DNA of 40,641 nucleotides, taken from the NCBI RefSeq assembly GCF_001571365.1, contig NZ_BCTQ01000046.1:1-40641 (forward strand), written 5' to 3'. Numbering within the stretch: position 1 is the first letter of the stretch; every line of letters starts with the position of its first letter. This stretch comes from Achromobacter denitrificans NBRC 15125 (GTDB lineage: Bacteria; Pseudomonadota; Gammaproteobacteria; Burkholderiales; Burkholderiaceae_B). The notes beneath the pieces were generated by a model. It saw only the letters and a program-made list of their open reading frames with translations, did not search any database and had not been told where the DNA came from. Position numbers and translations under genes: made by a program. Below, piece after piece: positions 17,331 through 25,316 of this stretch.

Positions 17331-18140
17331 TTGAATTGCACCCCTTTCAGCGTGTACGCCATCCGCTACGCGCGCCATTCGGGCCGTCGCGCAGCCGACA
17401 ACTATCTGGGCCACGTGGACTTTCACGATGCGGAGTCCGACCTGGACTACTACGTATGGCTATTGCGGCGCGACGACGAGATTTATCTGGTCGACACCGG
17501 CTTTGGCGAGGCCGCGGCCCGGCAGCGGCGGCGCGAACTCTTCATGCGGCCCGCGCAGGGCGTGGCATTGCTGGGCGTGCAGGCGACGGATGTGCGCGAC
17601 GTCATCCTCACGCATCTGCATTACGACCATGCCGGCACGCTGGCCGATTTTCCGAACGCGACGTTTCACGTCCAGGACGCCGAACCGGCCTATGCGACGG
17701 GGCGCTGCATGTGCCACGCGCCGCTGCGCCATCCTTTCGACGTGGAAGACATCGTCGAATACGTGCGGCGGCTCTACGCCGGCCGCGTCGCCTTTCACCA
17801 GGGTTCCAGCGAGCTGGCGCCCGGGCTGTCGCTGCATCTGGTGGGCGGGCATACGGCGGGCTTGCAGATCGTGCGCGTCTGGACCCGCCGCGGCTGGGTG
17901 GTGCTGGCTTCCGACGCCAGCCACCTATACGGCAACATCGGCAACGACGCGCCGTTTCCGGCCGTCTATCACGTGGGCGACATGCTTGAGGGATACCGCT
18001 ACGTGCGAAGCCTGGCCGACTCCGATGACCACATCGTTCCCGGCCACGATCCACAGGTCATGCATCGCTATCCCGCGCCCTCGCCGGACCTGGAAGGCAA
18101 GATCGTCCGGCTGGACGTCATGCCGGAGGCCGCGCGATGA
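17331..18140 (+). CDS. Metallo-beta-lactamase-fold hydrolase, AHL-lactonase-like
   Basis: A protein of 269 residues. The zinc motif is THLHYDHAG with His95, His97, Asp99 and His100; further metal ligands are expected at His174 (GGHTAG), Asp195 (LASDAS) and His246 (VPGHDPQ). This is the pattern of quorum-quenching N-acyl homoserine lactonases and related lactone hydrolases. The start is TTG 17331, supported by GGGAG at 17319-17323 and by the family N-terminus VYAIRYA soon after; no ATG is available. It heads the rightward catabolic operon and overlaps the next gene by ATGA. In this context it more likely opens a pathway lactone than a signalling molecule. Confidence 0.88.
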   Translation: MNCTPFSVYAIRYARHSGRRAADNYLGHVDFHDAESDLDYYVWLLRRDDEIYLVDTGFGEAAARQRRRELFMRPAQGVALLGVQATDVRDVILTHLHYDHAGTLADFPNATFHVQDAEPAYATGRCMCHAPLRHPFDVEDIVEYVRRLYAGRVAFHQGSSELAPGLSLHLVGGHTAGLQIVRVWTRRGWVVLASDASHLYGNIGNDAPFPAVYHVGDMLEGYRYVRSLADSDDHIVPGHDPQVMHRYPAPSPDLEGKIVRLDVMPEAAR

Positions 18141-18928
18141 GCGCCCCGCTGCACGGACGCCATGCCCTGGTGACGGGCGCCGAGGCCGGCCTCGGATACG
18201 CTATTGCCGAGGGACTGGCGGCGGCGGGGGCCGGGATCGTGATGCATTGCCTGCATGCCGATGGTCCGGCCCGGCTTGCCCGCGACACCCTTGCGCGCAA
18301 GCATGGCGTGCCCGTCGAATTGCTGCCGGCCGACCTGCGTGACGTCGACCAGATCGAAGCCATGGCCGCCGAGGCGCTTTCGCGCGTGCCTCGCCTGGAC
18401 ATCCTGGTCAACAACGCCGTGATCAGGCATTTCGAGCCGGCCCATCGCCTGCCGCGCGCGCAATGGGACGAGGGCCTGGCAGTCAATCTTTCCGCGCCTT
18501 TCCATCTGGCGCGGCTGGCGCTGCCGGGCATGCTGGAACAGCAGTGGGGGCGCATCATCAACGTGTCGTCGGTCTATGGCAGCGGCGCCGCGCCCAATCG
18601 GATCGGCTACGTCACGACGAAGACCGCCCTGCTCGGCATGACGCGCGCGCTGGCCGTCGAGACAGCCGGCAACGGGATCACCTGCAATGCGGTGGCGCCG
18701 GGCACCGCGCCTACCCCGGCCATCGTCGCGAAGATCGCCGCCATCGCCAAGGAATCCGGCCAGCGCGTCGAAGACGCCGAACGTGAGTACCTGGCGGCGC
18801 GCCAGCCCACCGGCCGCTTCGTCGCCATGGAGAACGTGGCCGCGCTGATCGTCTTTCTCTGTGCCGAAACCGGCCGCGATATCACCGGGGCGACCCTGCC
18901 TATCGATGGCGGCTGGACGGCCGCCTGA
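18137..18928 (+). CDS. SDR-family oxidoreductase (first copy)
   Basis: A protein of 263 residues, a classical short-chain dehydrogenase. The cofactor loop is TGAEAGLG (13-20), the structural motif is NNAV (92-95, usually NNAG), and the catalytic residues are Ser144/145, Tyr158 and Lys162 (YVTTK). The C-terminus ends with ITGATLPIDGGW as in FabG-like enzymes. It would oxidise or reduce a hydroxyl/keto intermediate of the catabolic pathway with NAD(P). The ATG overlaps the hydrolase stop, so the two are co-translated. The substrate cannot be deduced. Confidence 0.92.
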   Translation: MSAPLHGRHALVTGAEAGLGYAIAEGLAAAGAGIVMHCLHADGPARLARDTLARKHGVPVELLPADLRDVDQIEAMAAEALSRVPRLDILVNNAVIRHFEPAHRLPRAQWDEGLAVNLSAPFHLARLALPGMLEQQWGRIINVSSVYGSGAAPNRIGYVTTKTALLGMTRALAVETAGNGITCNAVAPGTAPTPAIVAKIAAIAKESGQRVEDAEREYLAARQPTGRFVAMENVAALIVFLCAETGRDITGATLPIDGGWTAA

Positions 18929-18970
18929 CGCTTTTCCCTTTCCTGAATCCAGAACCACAGCGAGACTACG

Positions 18971-19888
18971 ATGACTACCGAAAAACACCTTGGCTTCGTC
19001 GGCATCGGCCGCATGGGCGCCCCGATGGCCGAGCGGCTCTTGAACGCGGGCTATGCGCTCACCATCTACGACACGCAGCCGGCGGTACTGCAGGCCCTGA
19101 AGGAAAAGGGCGCGCACATCGCCGAGTCCCCCAAGGCCGTGGCCGATATCGCCGCCACGGTGCTGGTGTCGCTGCCCACGCCGGATATCGTCATCGCGGT
19201 GGCGCTCGGCGAACAGGGCCTGGCGCGGGGCAAGGCGGTCCGCACCGTGATCGATCTGTCGACCAGCGGTTCCGAAGCCGCTCGCACGCTGGCCGATGGC
19301 CTGGCCGGCCTGGGCATCCAGAGCATCGACTGCCCCGTCAGCGGCGGCGTGACGGGCGCTACCCGCGGCACGCTGGCCTTGATGATTTCCGGTTCGCGCG
19401 AACGCTACGATCAGTTGCAGGACGTTTTCAACGTCCTGGGCAAGCCTGTGTATGTGGGCGAACAGCCGGGCATGGCGCAGACCATGAAGGTCATCAACAA
19501 CCTGATTTCCGTCACCGCGCTCAGCATTACGTCGGAATTGATGGTGATGGGCGTGAAAGCCGGCCTGGACCCGGACATCATGCTGCAGGTCATCAACTCG
19601 GGTTCGGGCCGCACCAATGCGTCCGAGGACAAGATTCCGCGTTTCGTGCTGACCCGCAGCTTCGACTTCGGCTTCGCGGTCGGCCTGTCGGCCAAGGACG
19701 TGCGCCTGTGCCTGGAAGAGAGCGAACAGTTGGGCGTGCCGCTGCGCGTGGGCGACGCCGCGCGCAAGCTGGTCAACGACGTTCGGGACAAGTATGGCGA
19801 CGACGCCGATCTGACCGAGATCATCCGCTACGTGGAAGATGGCGCAGGCGTGCAGGTGCGCGGCAAGGCCGCCGCGGGCAAGGCATGA
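18971..19888 (+). CDS. 3-hydroxyisobutyrate-dehydrogenase-family oxidoreductase (second copy)
   Basis: A protein of 305 residues. It has the Rossmann motif GFVGIGRMGAPMAERL, the canonical substrate loop DCPVSGGVTGATRGTL (120-135) and the catalytic helix KVINNLISVTAL with Lys173 and Asn177. Unlike the copy at 15729, its substrate loop is intact, so the two probably act on different beta-hydroxyacids or in opposite directions. A 42-nt gap separates it from the first SDR, and its stop overlaps the second SDR start. Confidence 0.93.
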   Translation: MTTEKHLGFVGIGRMGAPMAERLLNAGYALTIYDTQPAVLQALKEKGAHIAESPKAVADIAATVLVSLPTPDIVIAVALGEQGLARGKAVRTVIDLSTSGSEAARTLADGLAGLGIQSIDCPVSGGVTGATRGTLALMISGSRERYDQLQDVFNVLGKPVYVGEQPGMAQTMKVINNLISVTALSITSELMVMGVKAGLDPDIMLQVINSGSGRTNASEDKIPRFVLTRSFDFGFAVGLSAKDVRLCLEESEQLGVPLRVGDAARKLVNDVRDKYGDDADLTEIIRYVEDGAGVQVRGKAAAGKA

Positions 19889-20682
19889 GCGCGGGCGGTG
19901 TTGCCGTCATCACGGGAGGCGCGAGCGGAATCGGCGCCGCCTGCGCGCGGCGCTTCGCGGCGCAGGGCGCGGCCGTCGCGATTCTCGATGTGGCGCGCGA
20001 AGCGGGAGAGCGGTTGGTCGAAGCCCTGCGCGCGCAGGGCGCCGCGGCCCAGTTCCATGCCTGCGACGTCGCCGACGCCGTCGCCGTGCAGCACTGCGCC
20101 GACGCGGTGGTGAGGGATCTGGGCGAACCCACGGCGCTGGTCACCTCGGCCGCGCTCATCCCCAATACCGAGTCCGTGCTCGACATGGATCTGGCCGCGC
20201 ATGATCGCTTGTGGCGCGTGAACTATCACGGCACCGTGCACGCATGCCGTAGCTTCGGCGCGCGCATGCGCGCCCGCGGCGCGGGCAACATCGTGACGGT
20301 GGGGTCCATCAATAGCCTGCATCCGCTGCCCTTGCCTGCCTACAACCCAGGCAAGGTGGCGATTGCCCGACTGACGCAGATCCTGGCGCAGGAATTGGGT
20401 CCGCACGGGGTGCGGGTAAACAGCGTGGCGCCCACCTATGTGCTGACGCCCGCGCTGCAGGCCCGGATCGACGCGGGCCAGCGCGATCTGGCCAAGATGC
20501 TGTCGGTGCATGCGCTGCGCGAACTGCCCACGCCGGAGGACGTCGCCGAGGCGGTGGCGTTTCTTTGCTCGGACTCGGCACGCCTGATTACCGGCGTGCT
20601 GTTGCCCGTGGACGCCGGTTGGGAAGGCGGGGTCAGCTACCGGACCTATGCCGGCGGCGTGCCGCCCGGCGTGCTGCCCTAG
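19885..20682 (+). CDS. SDR-family oxidoreductase (second copy)
   Basis: A protein of 265 residues. The cofactor loop is TGGASGIG (10-17), Asp61 follows the third strand (CDVAD), and the catalytic Ser141, Tyr153 and Lys157 (YNPGK) are present. The usual NAG motif reads SAA (88-90), an uncommon change in the loop that shapes the cofactor site. It ends with [13 protein letters not shown] and an extra tail, [11 protein letters not shown]. It is coupled by ATGA to the dehydrogenase upstream. Its likely role is a second redox step of the same pathway. Confidence 0.92.
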   Translation: MSAGGVAVITGGASGIGAACARRFAAQGAAVAILDVAREAGERLVEALRAQGAAAQFHACDVADAVAVQHCADAVVRDLGEPTALVTSAALIPNTESVLDMDLAAHDRLWRVNYHGTVHACRSFGARMRARGAGNIVTVGSINSLHPLPLPAYNPGKVAIARLTQILAQELGPHGVRVNSVAPTYVLTPALQARIDAGQRDLAKMLSVHALRELPTPEDVAEAVAFLCSDSARLITGVLLPVDAGWEGGVSYRTYAGGVPPGVLP

Positions 20683-20726
20683 GCGGGGCGCGACGCGCCA
20701 AAGAACAACGAACGGAGACTTCATTC

Positions 20727-21704
20727 ATGCGTAACACCCACAAATTCCTGATGCCTGCGTTAGTCCTCTGCGCGGCCCTCGCGGGCGCGACCGGGGCGCA
20801 GGCGGCCTATCCCGACCGTCCGGTCAAGGTCATCGTGCCATTCGCGGCCGGTGGCGGCGCGGACATCGTCGCGCGCCTGGTGTTCAAGGGAGTCAGCGAA
20901 CAGCTGGGACAGCCCTTCATCATCGACAACCGGGGCGGCGCCGGCGGCATCATCGGGGCCGACGCCGTGGCCAAGGCCGCGCCTGACGGCTATACCCTGC
21001 TGCTGGGACAGAGCGGGCCGAATGCGATCAATCCTTCGGTCTACAGCAAGCTGCCGTATGACGCACGCAAGGATTTCGCGCCCATCACGCAGTTGACCAG
21101 CTATCCCTATGTGGTGGCGGTGAAGAAGCAGTTGCCGGTCAGCACCCTCAAGGAACTGATCGAGTATGCCCGGCGGCAACCCGGCACGATCACCTTGTCG
21201 ACCGCCGGTCAGGGCAGTTCGGCCCATTTGGCGGTTGAACTGTTCATGCGCCAGGCGGACGTGGCGCTGGTGCCGGTGCCGTACAAGGGCGCGGGCCCTG
21301 CGCTGCTGGACGTCGTCGGCGGTGTGGTGGACATGACCTTTGGCGATGCGGCGTCGGCCTCCAAGCAGGCGCAGGCGGGCAATGTCAAAGCCGTGGCCGT
21401 GACGGGAGCGCGCCGGTCGCCGCTGCTGCCCGAAGTGCCGACCGTGGCCGAGGCAGGCGTGCCTGGATACGAGGCGTCGGCATGGCACGGCGTACTGGCT
21501 CCGCGTGGAACGCCGGAGCCCGTCGTCCAGACGCTGCGGGAAGCGATTATCAAGGTCCTTGCCGATCCTGCCCTGAAAGCTCGGCTGGAGCAGGACGGTA
21601 TCGAAACCGTGGGCAGCACGCCGAAGGATTTCAACCTGGCGTTGCAGGCGGAAATCGAAAAATGGCGCAAGGTGGTGGATGACGCCGGGATAAAGCTGGA
21701 ATAG
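20727..21704 (+). CDS. Bug/TctC-family periplasmic solute receptor
   Basis: A protein of 325 residues. A signal peptide ends at ATGAQAA, then [25 protein letters not shown], followed by [29 protein letters not shown] and [18 protein letters not shown], all Bug hallmarks. GGAG lies 9 nt before ATG 20727. It closes the rightward catabolic operon (44-nt gap after the SDR). As with the other two Bug genes here, no TctAB permease is encoded nearby. It may sense or deliver the same or a related substrate as the TRAP system. Confidence 0.93.
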   Translation: MRNTHKFLMPALVLCAALAGATGAQAAYPDRPVKVIVPFAAGGGADIVARLVFKGVSEQLGQPFIIDNRGGAGGIIGADAVAKAAPDGYTLLLGQSGPNAINPSVYSKLPYDARKDFAPITQLTSYPYVVAVKKQLPVSTLKELIEYARRQPGTITLSTAGQGSSAHLAVELFMRQADVALVPVPYKGAGPALLDVVGGVVDMTFGDAASASKQAQAGNVKAVAVTGARRSPLLPEVPTVAEAGVPGYEASAWHGVLAPRGTPEPVVQTLREAIIKVLADPALKARLEQDGIETVGSTPKDFNLALQAEIEKWRKVVDDAGIKLE

Positions 21705-21755
21705 GAAAAGAGCGGATTCGATATATTCGAGCCCCGACGGAATTATCCAGCATCA

Positions 21756-21798
21756 AACGCCAAGCCAAGTGCCGCGCAGCGGCACTTGGCTTGGCGTT
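21756..21798 (+). terminator. 20-bp perfect hairpin after the catabolic operon
   Basis: Positions 21756-21775 are the exact reverse complement of 21779-21798, with only GCA between. It lies 51 nt after the Bug stop and probably ends the operon transcript, although only TT-A-T follows instead of a T-run. The long perfect arms are also compatible with a mobile or repetitive palindrome. Confidence 0.6.
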
Positions 21799-22387
21799 AT
21801 CGCTGGGAGCGATGCATATGGAGTTGCCGGCGCGTTATGGAACAGCGTGTAAGGCAGCCCCACGGTATGCGCCCGCACAGATTATGGGAATCGCCGTCGC
21901 AAGCGCATGATGCCTTCATGCGCCATCAGGTCCATCACTGAATTGCGATCCCGGGCGTAGATCCCAGGCCCAATCGGGCCGCGCCCTCTGCCGGCCCCCC
22001 CAGCGGCCTGGCTTCCGCGCATCAAACATGTCCAGTTGTTTCGGAAGCATCCCGAAAAAATAATCGCGCGCGCGAGTCCGGATGGTATCCGTTTTCGCCA
22101 TTTTCATTATTAGGATGGTATCCGTAAAGCGCTGTGTAGATAATATTGATGCATACGTTATTACTCGAAAGATAATCGAGATGGTATCCATCCGTGCTAT
22201 TTCAATAATATAGAAAGTTTTTCCCTATTAATTCTTGGTATTGCAAAAAAAGCGGTATACATTGCGTCCTTTTTTTGCGGAGGCCCTATTTCCCGCGTGC
22301 GGATTTGTTTGTTACGTAGATATACGTTTATAGCAATCCAGTAATGATTTGGGGTCGGGCTATTAATCGAGATAGGGAGGAATCACG
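21799..22387. promoter_or_regulatory. AT-rich region upstream of the autotransporter
   Basis: No convincing gene lies in this stretch. From about 22060 it becomes strongly AT-rich. It contains the phased repeats listed separately. A candidate promoter is TTGGTA (22235-22240), 17-bp spacer, TACATT (22258-22263). The spacer includes A7 (22245-22251), and a T7 run follows at 22270-22276; GCAAAAAAAG and CTTTTTTTGC around them are an exact inverted repeat. AGGGAGG at 22374-22380 is the ribosome site of the autotransporter. A 91-codon leftward frame at 21916-22191 looks accidental. Confidence 0.5.
22080..22191. repeat. Phased GGATGGTATCCGT repeats
   Basis: GGATGGTATCCGT occurs at 22080-22092 and 22113-22125. 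A third copy, AGATGGTATCCAT, is at 22179-22191 (2 mismatches). The starts are 33 and 66 bp apart. At the missing register (22146) GCATACGT matches the last eight bases at 6 of 8 positions. Each full copy has a small dyad, GGAT-GGT-ATCC. The even spacing near three helical turns suggests cooperative operators for a regulator of the autotransporter gene. Confidence 0.65.
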
Positions 22388-25282
22388 TTGATACATGGCA
22401 CAAAGAGGTGGCTGACGGCGACGCTCGCGCTGAGCGCGTCCTACGGCGGTAGCGTTGCGGCTGCGGACCTGACCGTTGGGTCGGGCAATATGCAGGTATT
22501 CGACGGCTCGGCCAACTTCCCCGGCGGAGTGGACGTCAATGGGGGCACGGTGGTGATCGGCGGCAACGGCGGCGGAGCCGGCGTCACCCTCGGCGGGAAC
22601 GTATCCGCGACCTCGAACGGCACCGTCGCAGGCTTCGGTTCGATCAACGGCGATCTCAACGTGTCGGGCAATGCGCGCGTCGCGCCCGGCTATGCCGCGG
22701 GCACGCCGACCGGCGTCTCCAACGGCAATCTCGTCGTCAACGGCAACCTGTCGATGAACAATGCCGTGTTCGACTTCGAGACCGGCTTCGCGGGACTGCC
22801 CATCACGCAACCCGGCACCGGCGACAACATCACCGTGCGCGGCGATGCCGTCATCAACAACACGACGCTGAACGTCTCGGTCAATACCTATGGCGTGAAC
22901 GGCGGCTACTACCGGATCATGTCGTACGGCGGCGCCTTGAGCGGCAACGGCCTGACGCTGGGCACGGTCACCGGCTATGTGCAGCCCGGCGCGACCCTCC
23001 AGTCGCTGACCGGCGACAAGCAGATCAACCTCATCCTGGGGCCGAACACCACCAACCTGTGGAACGGCAACGGCGCCGCGTCGGCCACCCGGGCCGGCGG
23101 CGGCAGCGGCACCTGGAGCGCGGCCGGCACGAACTGGAACAGTCCGACCAACGCCACGGGCGCCCTGCCCGACGGCGGCTACGCCATCTTCACCGGCGCG
23201 GCCGGCGTGGTGAACGTCGACGGCGGCGCGGGCCCCGTGCGTGTGTCGGGCATCCAGTTCGCCACCGACCGTTATCGCGTGCAAGGCGCGCCCATCACCC
23301 TGGTGGCCAACGGCACCAACCCGCCGGCCATTGTGGTGGGCGACGGCACCTATGCCTCCGGCCAGTTCGTCGACACCATCGACAACCCGCTGCAAGGCAC
23401 CCAGGGCTTCGTGAAGACCGGCCCGGGATCGCTGATCCTGACCGCCGACAGCAGCGGCCTGAGCGGCCCCATCCTGATCGCCGACGGCGCGCTGGAAATC
23501 GACGGCAAGTTGAACGGCCCTCTCGATATCGGCCGCGAAGTGGTGCTGGCGGGCGTGGGCCAGGTGGGCACCACCACCCTCTATCCCACGGCGGTGGTGT
23601 CCCCGGGCAACGATGGCTCGCCCATGGGCACGCTTACCGTCAACGGCAATCTCACCTTCGGCCAGGACGCGATCTACCGCGTGCATGCCGATCCGGCCAG
23701 CAGCGCGAGTGACCGCATCCACGTCACCGGCATCGCCTACCTGGACGGCACCGTGGCGCACGTGGGCCCCGACGGCAACTATGCGCCGCGCACCACGTAC
23801 AACATCCTGACCGCGGATGGCGGCATCCAGGGCCGGTTTACGGGTGCATCGAGCTCGTACGCGTTCCTGACGCCCACGCTCAGCTACGACGCGAAGAATG
23901 CGTTCATGACGCTGACGCGCAATGACGTGCCCATCGGCAGCATCGGCGGCACGGAGAACGAGAGCAGCGTTGGCGGCGCGCTGGATCAGGAGGATCCGCC
24001 CGCGGCCGGGAACGGCTCCGCGTCGACCGGCAACGGATCGGCGTCCAACGGCAATGGCTCCACGTCCACCGGCAATGGCGCCGCCTCGACCGGCAACGGT
24101 TCCGCCTCGGCCGGCAATGCGTCGTCGACGACCGGAACCGCGCCGGCGCCGGCCGGCGCCGGGTCGTCCGTGGTCGGCAGCGGCATCGCGGCGGCCAAGA
24201 CGACCGGCGCTGGCCAGGTTACGTCGGCCGTCCTGGCCATGACGCCGGGCGAAGCGCGCACGGCCTTGAAGATGCTGTCCGGCGAGGCGTACGCGAGCAC
24301 CGCCAGCGTGTTGCAGAGCCAGGGAGACACGGTCCGCGCGCTGCCGCTGGCCCATCTGCGCGGCAACCTCGACGCGCCGGTTCGCGCCGGACGGCCCACG
24401 GCCCAGCTGGGCTCGCCGTCGCCCGACGCCTTGCCGCAAAGCGGCGCATCGCCGGTCTGGGCGCAAGCGTTCGGCAACTGGAGCACGTTCGGGAGCGATG
24501 GCAACGCGTCGAGCGTGACGCAATCGTCCGGCGGTCTCTTCGTCGGCGGCGACGGCGCCGTGGGCGGCGGCTGGCGCATGGGCGGCGCGCTCGGCTATGT
24601 CGGCAGCCACAACTCGATCGACGACGTGTCGTCGCGCAGCAATGTCGACAGCTATACGGCAACCGTGTTCGGCGGCCGTAACTTCCAAGCCGGCGCGGGC
24701 CATTTCCGCTTCATGGCGGGCGCGGCTTACACCTGGCACGACATCGATGCGAAACGCGATGTGGTGGCCGGCAGCTTGAACCAGCGGCTCGAATCGTCCT
24801 ATCACGCGTCGTCGACGCAAGTGTTCACCGAGCTGGGCTACAACCTGCCGCTGGGCGATGCGTACACCATCGAACCCTACGCCGGCCTGGCGTGGAACCA
24901 GGTTCGCACGCGCGGCTTCGAGGAATCCGGCGGCACGGCTGCCCTGCGCGGCGCGGGAAGCTCCGACGACGTGACGAGCACCACGCTGGGCCTGCGCGGC
25001 GCCTGGGAGTTCGGCTCCGATCAGGCGCCGGGTCGCCTGACCGCGAACCTGGGCTGGCGCCACGCCATGGGCGATGTGAAGCCCACGCAGGTGCTGGCGT
25101 TAGAGGGCGGCAGCAACTTCTCGGTGACGGGCGTTCCGATCGCGCGCGACGCGGCGGTGCTCGGACTGGGCGTCGAAATGGCCATCACGCGCAATACGAC
25201 GGCCGGTGTCGCCTACGACGCGCAGTTCGGCGGCGGCAACCGGCAGCAGGCCGGCGTGCTCAAGCTGGCCATGCGCTTCTGA
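22388..25282 (+). CDS. Classical (type Va) autotransporter with RGD motif
   Basis: A protein of 964 residues. The start is TTG 22388, 7 nt after AGGGAGG; no usable ATG is in frame. The signal peptide probably ends at VAAA-D (26/27). The passenger is a Gly/Asn-rich repetitive beta-helix with autotransporter marks (KTGPGSLILTAD, TLYPTAVVSPG, TTYNILTADGGIQG, SYAFLTPTLSYD). An integrin-type RGD lies at 151-153. Residues 541-582 are six 7-residue repeats of GNGSAST type. A helical linker leads to the 12-strand barrel from about 688 (SPVWAQAFGNWSTFG) to the final Phe of LAMRF. It should be exported by Sec and displayed on the surface. It resembles Bordetella adhesins in plan; the specific function is not identified. 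Confidence 0.93.
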   Translation: MIHGTKRWLTATLALSASYGGSVAAADLTVGSGNMQVFDGSANFPGGVDVNGGTVVIGGNGGGAGVTLGGNVSATSNGTVAGFGSINGDLNVSGNARVAPGYAAGTPTGVSNGNLVVNGNLSMNNAVFDFETGFAGLPITQPGTGDNITVRGDAVINNTTLNVSVNTYGVNGGYYRIMSYGGALSGNGLTLGTVTGYVQPGATLQSLTGDKQINLILGPNTTNLWNGNGAASATRAGGGSGTWSAAGTNWNSPTNATGALPDGGYAIFTGAAGVVNVDGGAGPVRVSGIQFATDRYRVQGAPITLVANGTNPPAIVVGDGTYASGQFVDTIDNPLQGTQGFVKTGPGSLILTADSSGLSGPILIADGALEIDGKLNGPLDIGREVVLAGVGQVGTTTLYPTAVVSPGNDGSPMGTLTVNGNLTFGQDAIYRVHADPASSASDRIHVTGIAYLDGTVAHVGPDGNYAPRTTYNILTADGGIQGRFTGASSSYAFLTPTLSYDAKNAFMTLTRNDVPIGSIGGTENESSVGGALDQEDPPAAGNGSASTGNGSASNGNGSTSTGNGAASTGNGSASAGNASSTTGTAPAPAGAGSSVVGSGIAAAKTTGAGQVTSAVLAMTPGEARTALKMLSGEAYASTASVLQSQGDTVRALPLAHLRGNLDAPVRAGRPTAQLGSPSPDALPQSGASPVWAQAFGNWSTFGSDGNASSVTQSSGGLFVGGDGAVGGGWRMGGALGYVGSHNSIDDVSSRSNVDSYTATVFGGRNFQAGAGHFRFMAGAAYTWHDIDAKRDVVAGSLNQRLESSYHASSTQVFTELGYNLPLGDAYTIEPYAGLAWNQVRTRGFEESGGTAALRGAGSSDDVTSTTLGLRGAWEFGSDQAPGRLTANLGWRHAMGDVKPTQVLALEGGSNFSVTGVPIARDAAVLGLGVEMAITRNTTAGVAYDAQFGGGNRQQAGVLKLAMRF
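24008..24133 (+). repeat. Six 21-bp tandem coding repeats in the autotransporter
   Basis: Six imperfect 21-bp units each begin GGNAAYG and encode GNG(S/A)(A/T)S(T/N/A); the last unit is diverged (GNASSTT). They form a flexible Gly/Asn/Ser linker between passenger and barrel. Changes in copy number would stay in frame. Confidence 0.85.
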
Positions 25283-25283
25283 T

Positions 25284-25315
25284 GCGGCGCGCGGTCCTTT
25301 TCGGGGCCGCGCCGC
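25284..25315. terminator. Hairpin between convergent autotransporter and proP
   Basis: GCGGCGCG (25284-25291) pairs with CGCGCCGC (25308-25315); the loop contains TTTTC. The stem fills almost the whole 34-bp gap between the two stop codons and could end transcription from both sides. No T-run follows. Confidence 0.5.
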
Positions 25316-25316
25316 T

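Noticed and set aside
17331..18140. Quorum-quenching AHL lactonase as the confirmed role
   Set aside because: The fold and zinc motif fit, but the operon context points to a catabolic lactone, and no luxI/luxR homologue is in the window.
21916..22191. 91-codon minus-strand frame in the autotransporter upstream region
   Set aside because: No family is recognised and there is no ribosome site. Its repeated DTI residues come from the phased DNA repeats. It is kept only as an alternative explanation for the 33-bp spacing.
22205..22232. Possible BvgA heptad (TTCCCTA) upstream of the autotransporter
   Set aside because: Only one half-site matches 6 of 7 positions and no properly spaced inverted partner is present.
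22328..25063. 911-codon minus-strand frame opposite the autotransporter
   Set aside because: It is Arg/Gly/Ala-rich low complexity and covers exactly the sense gene, whose signal peptide, passenger and barrel are clear.
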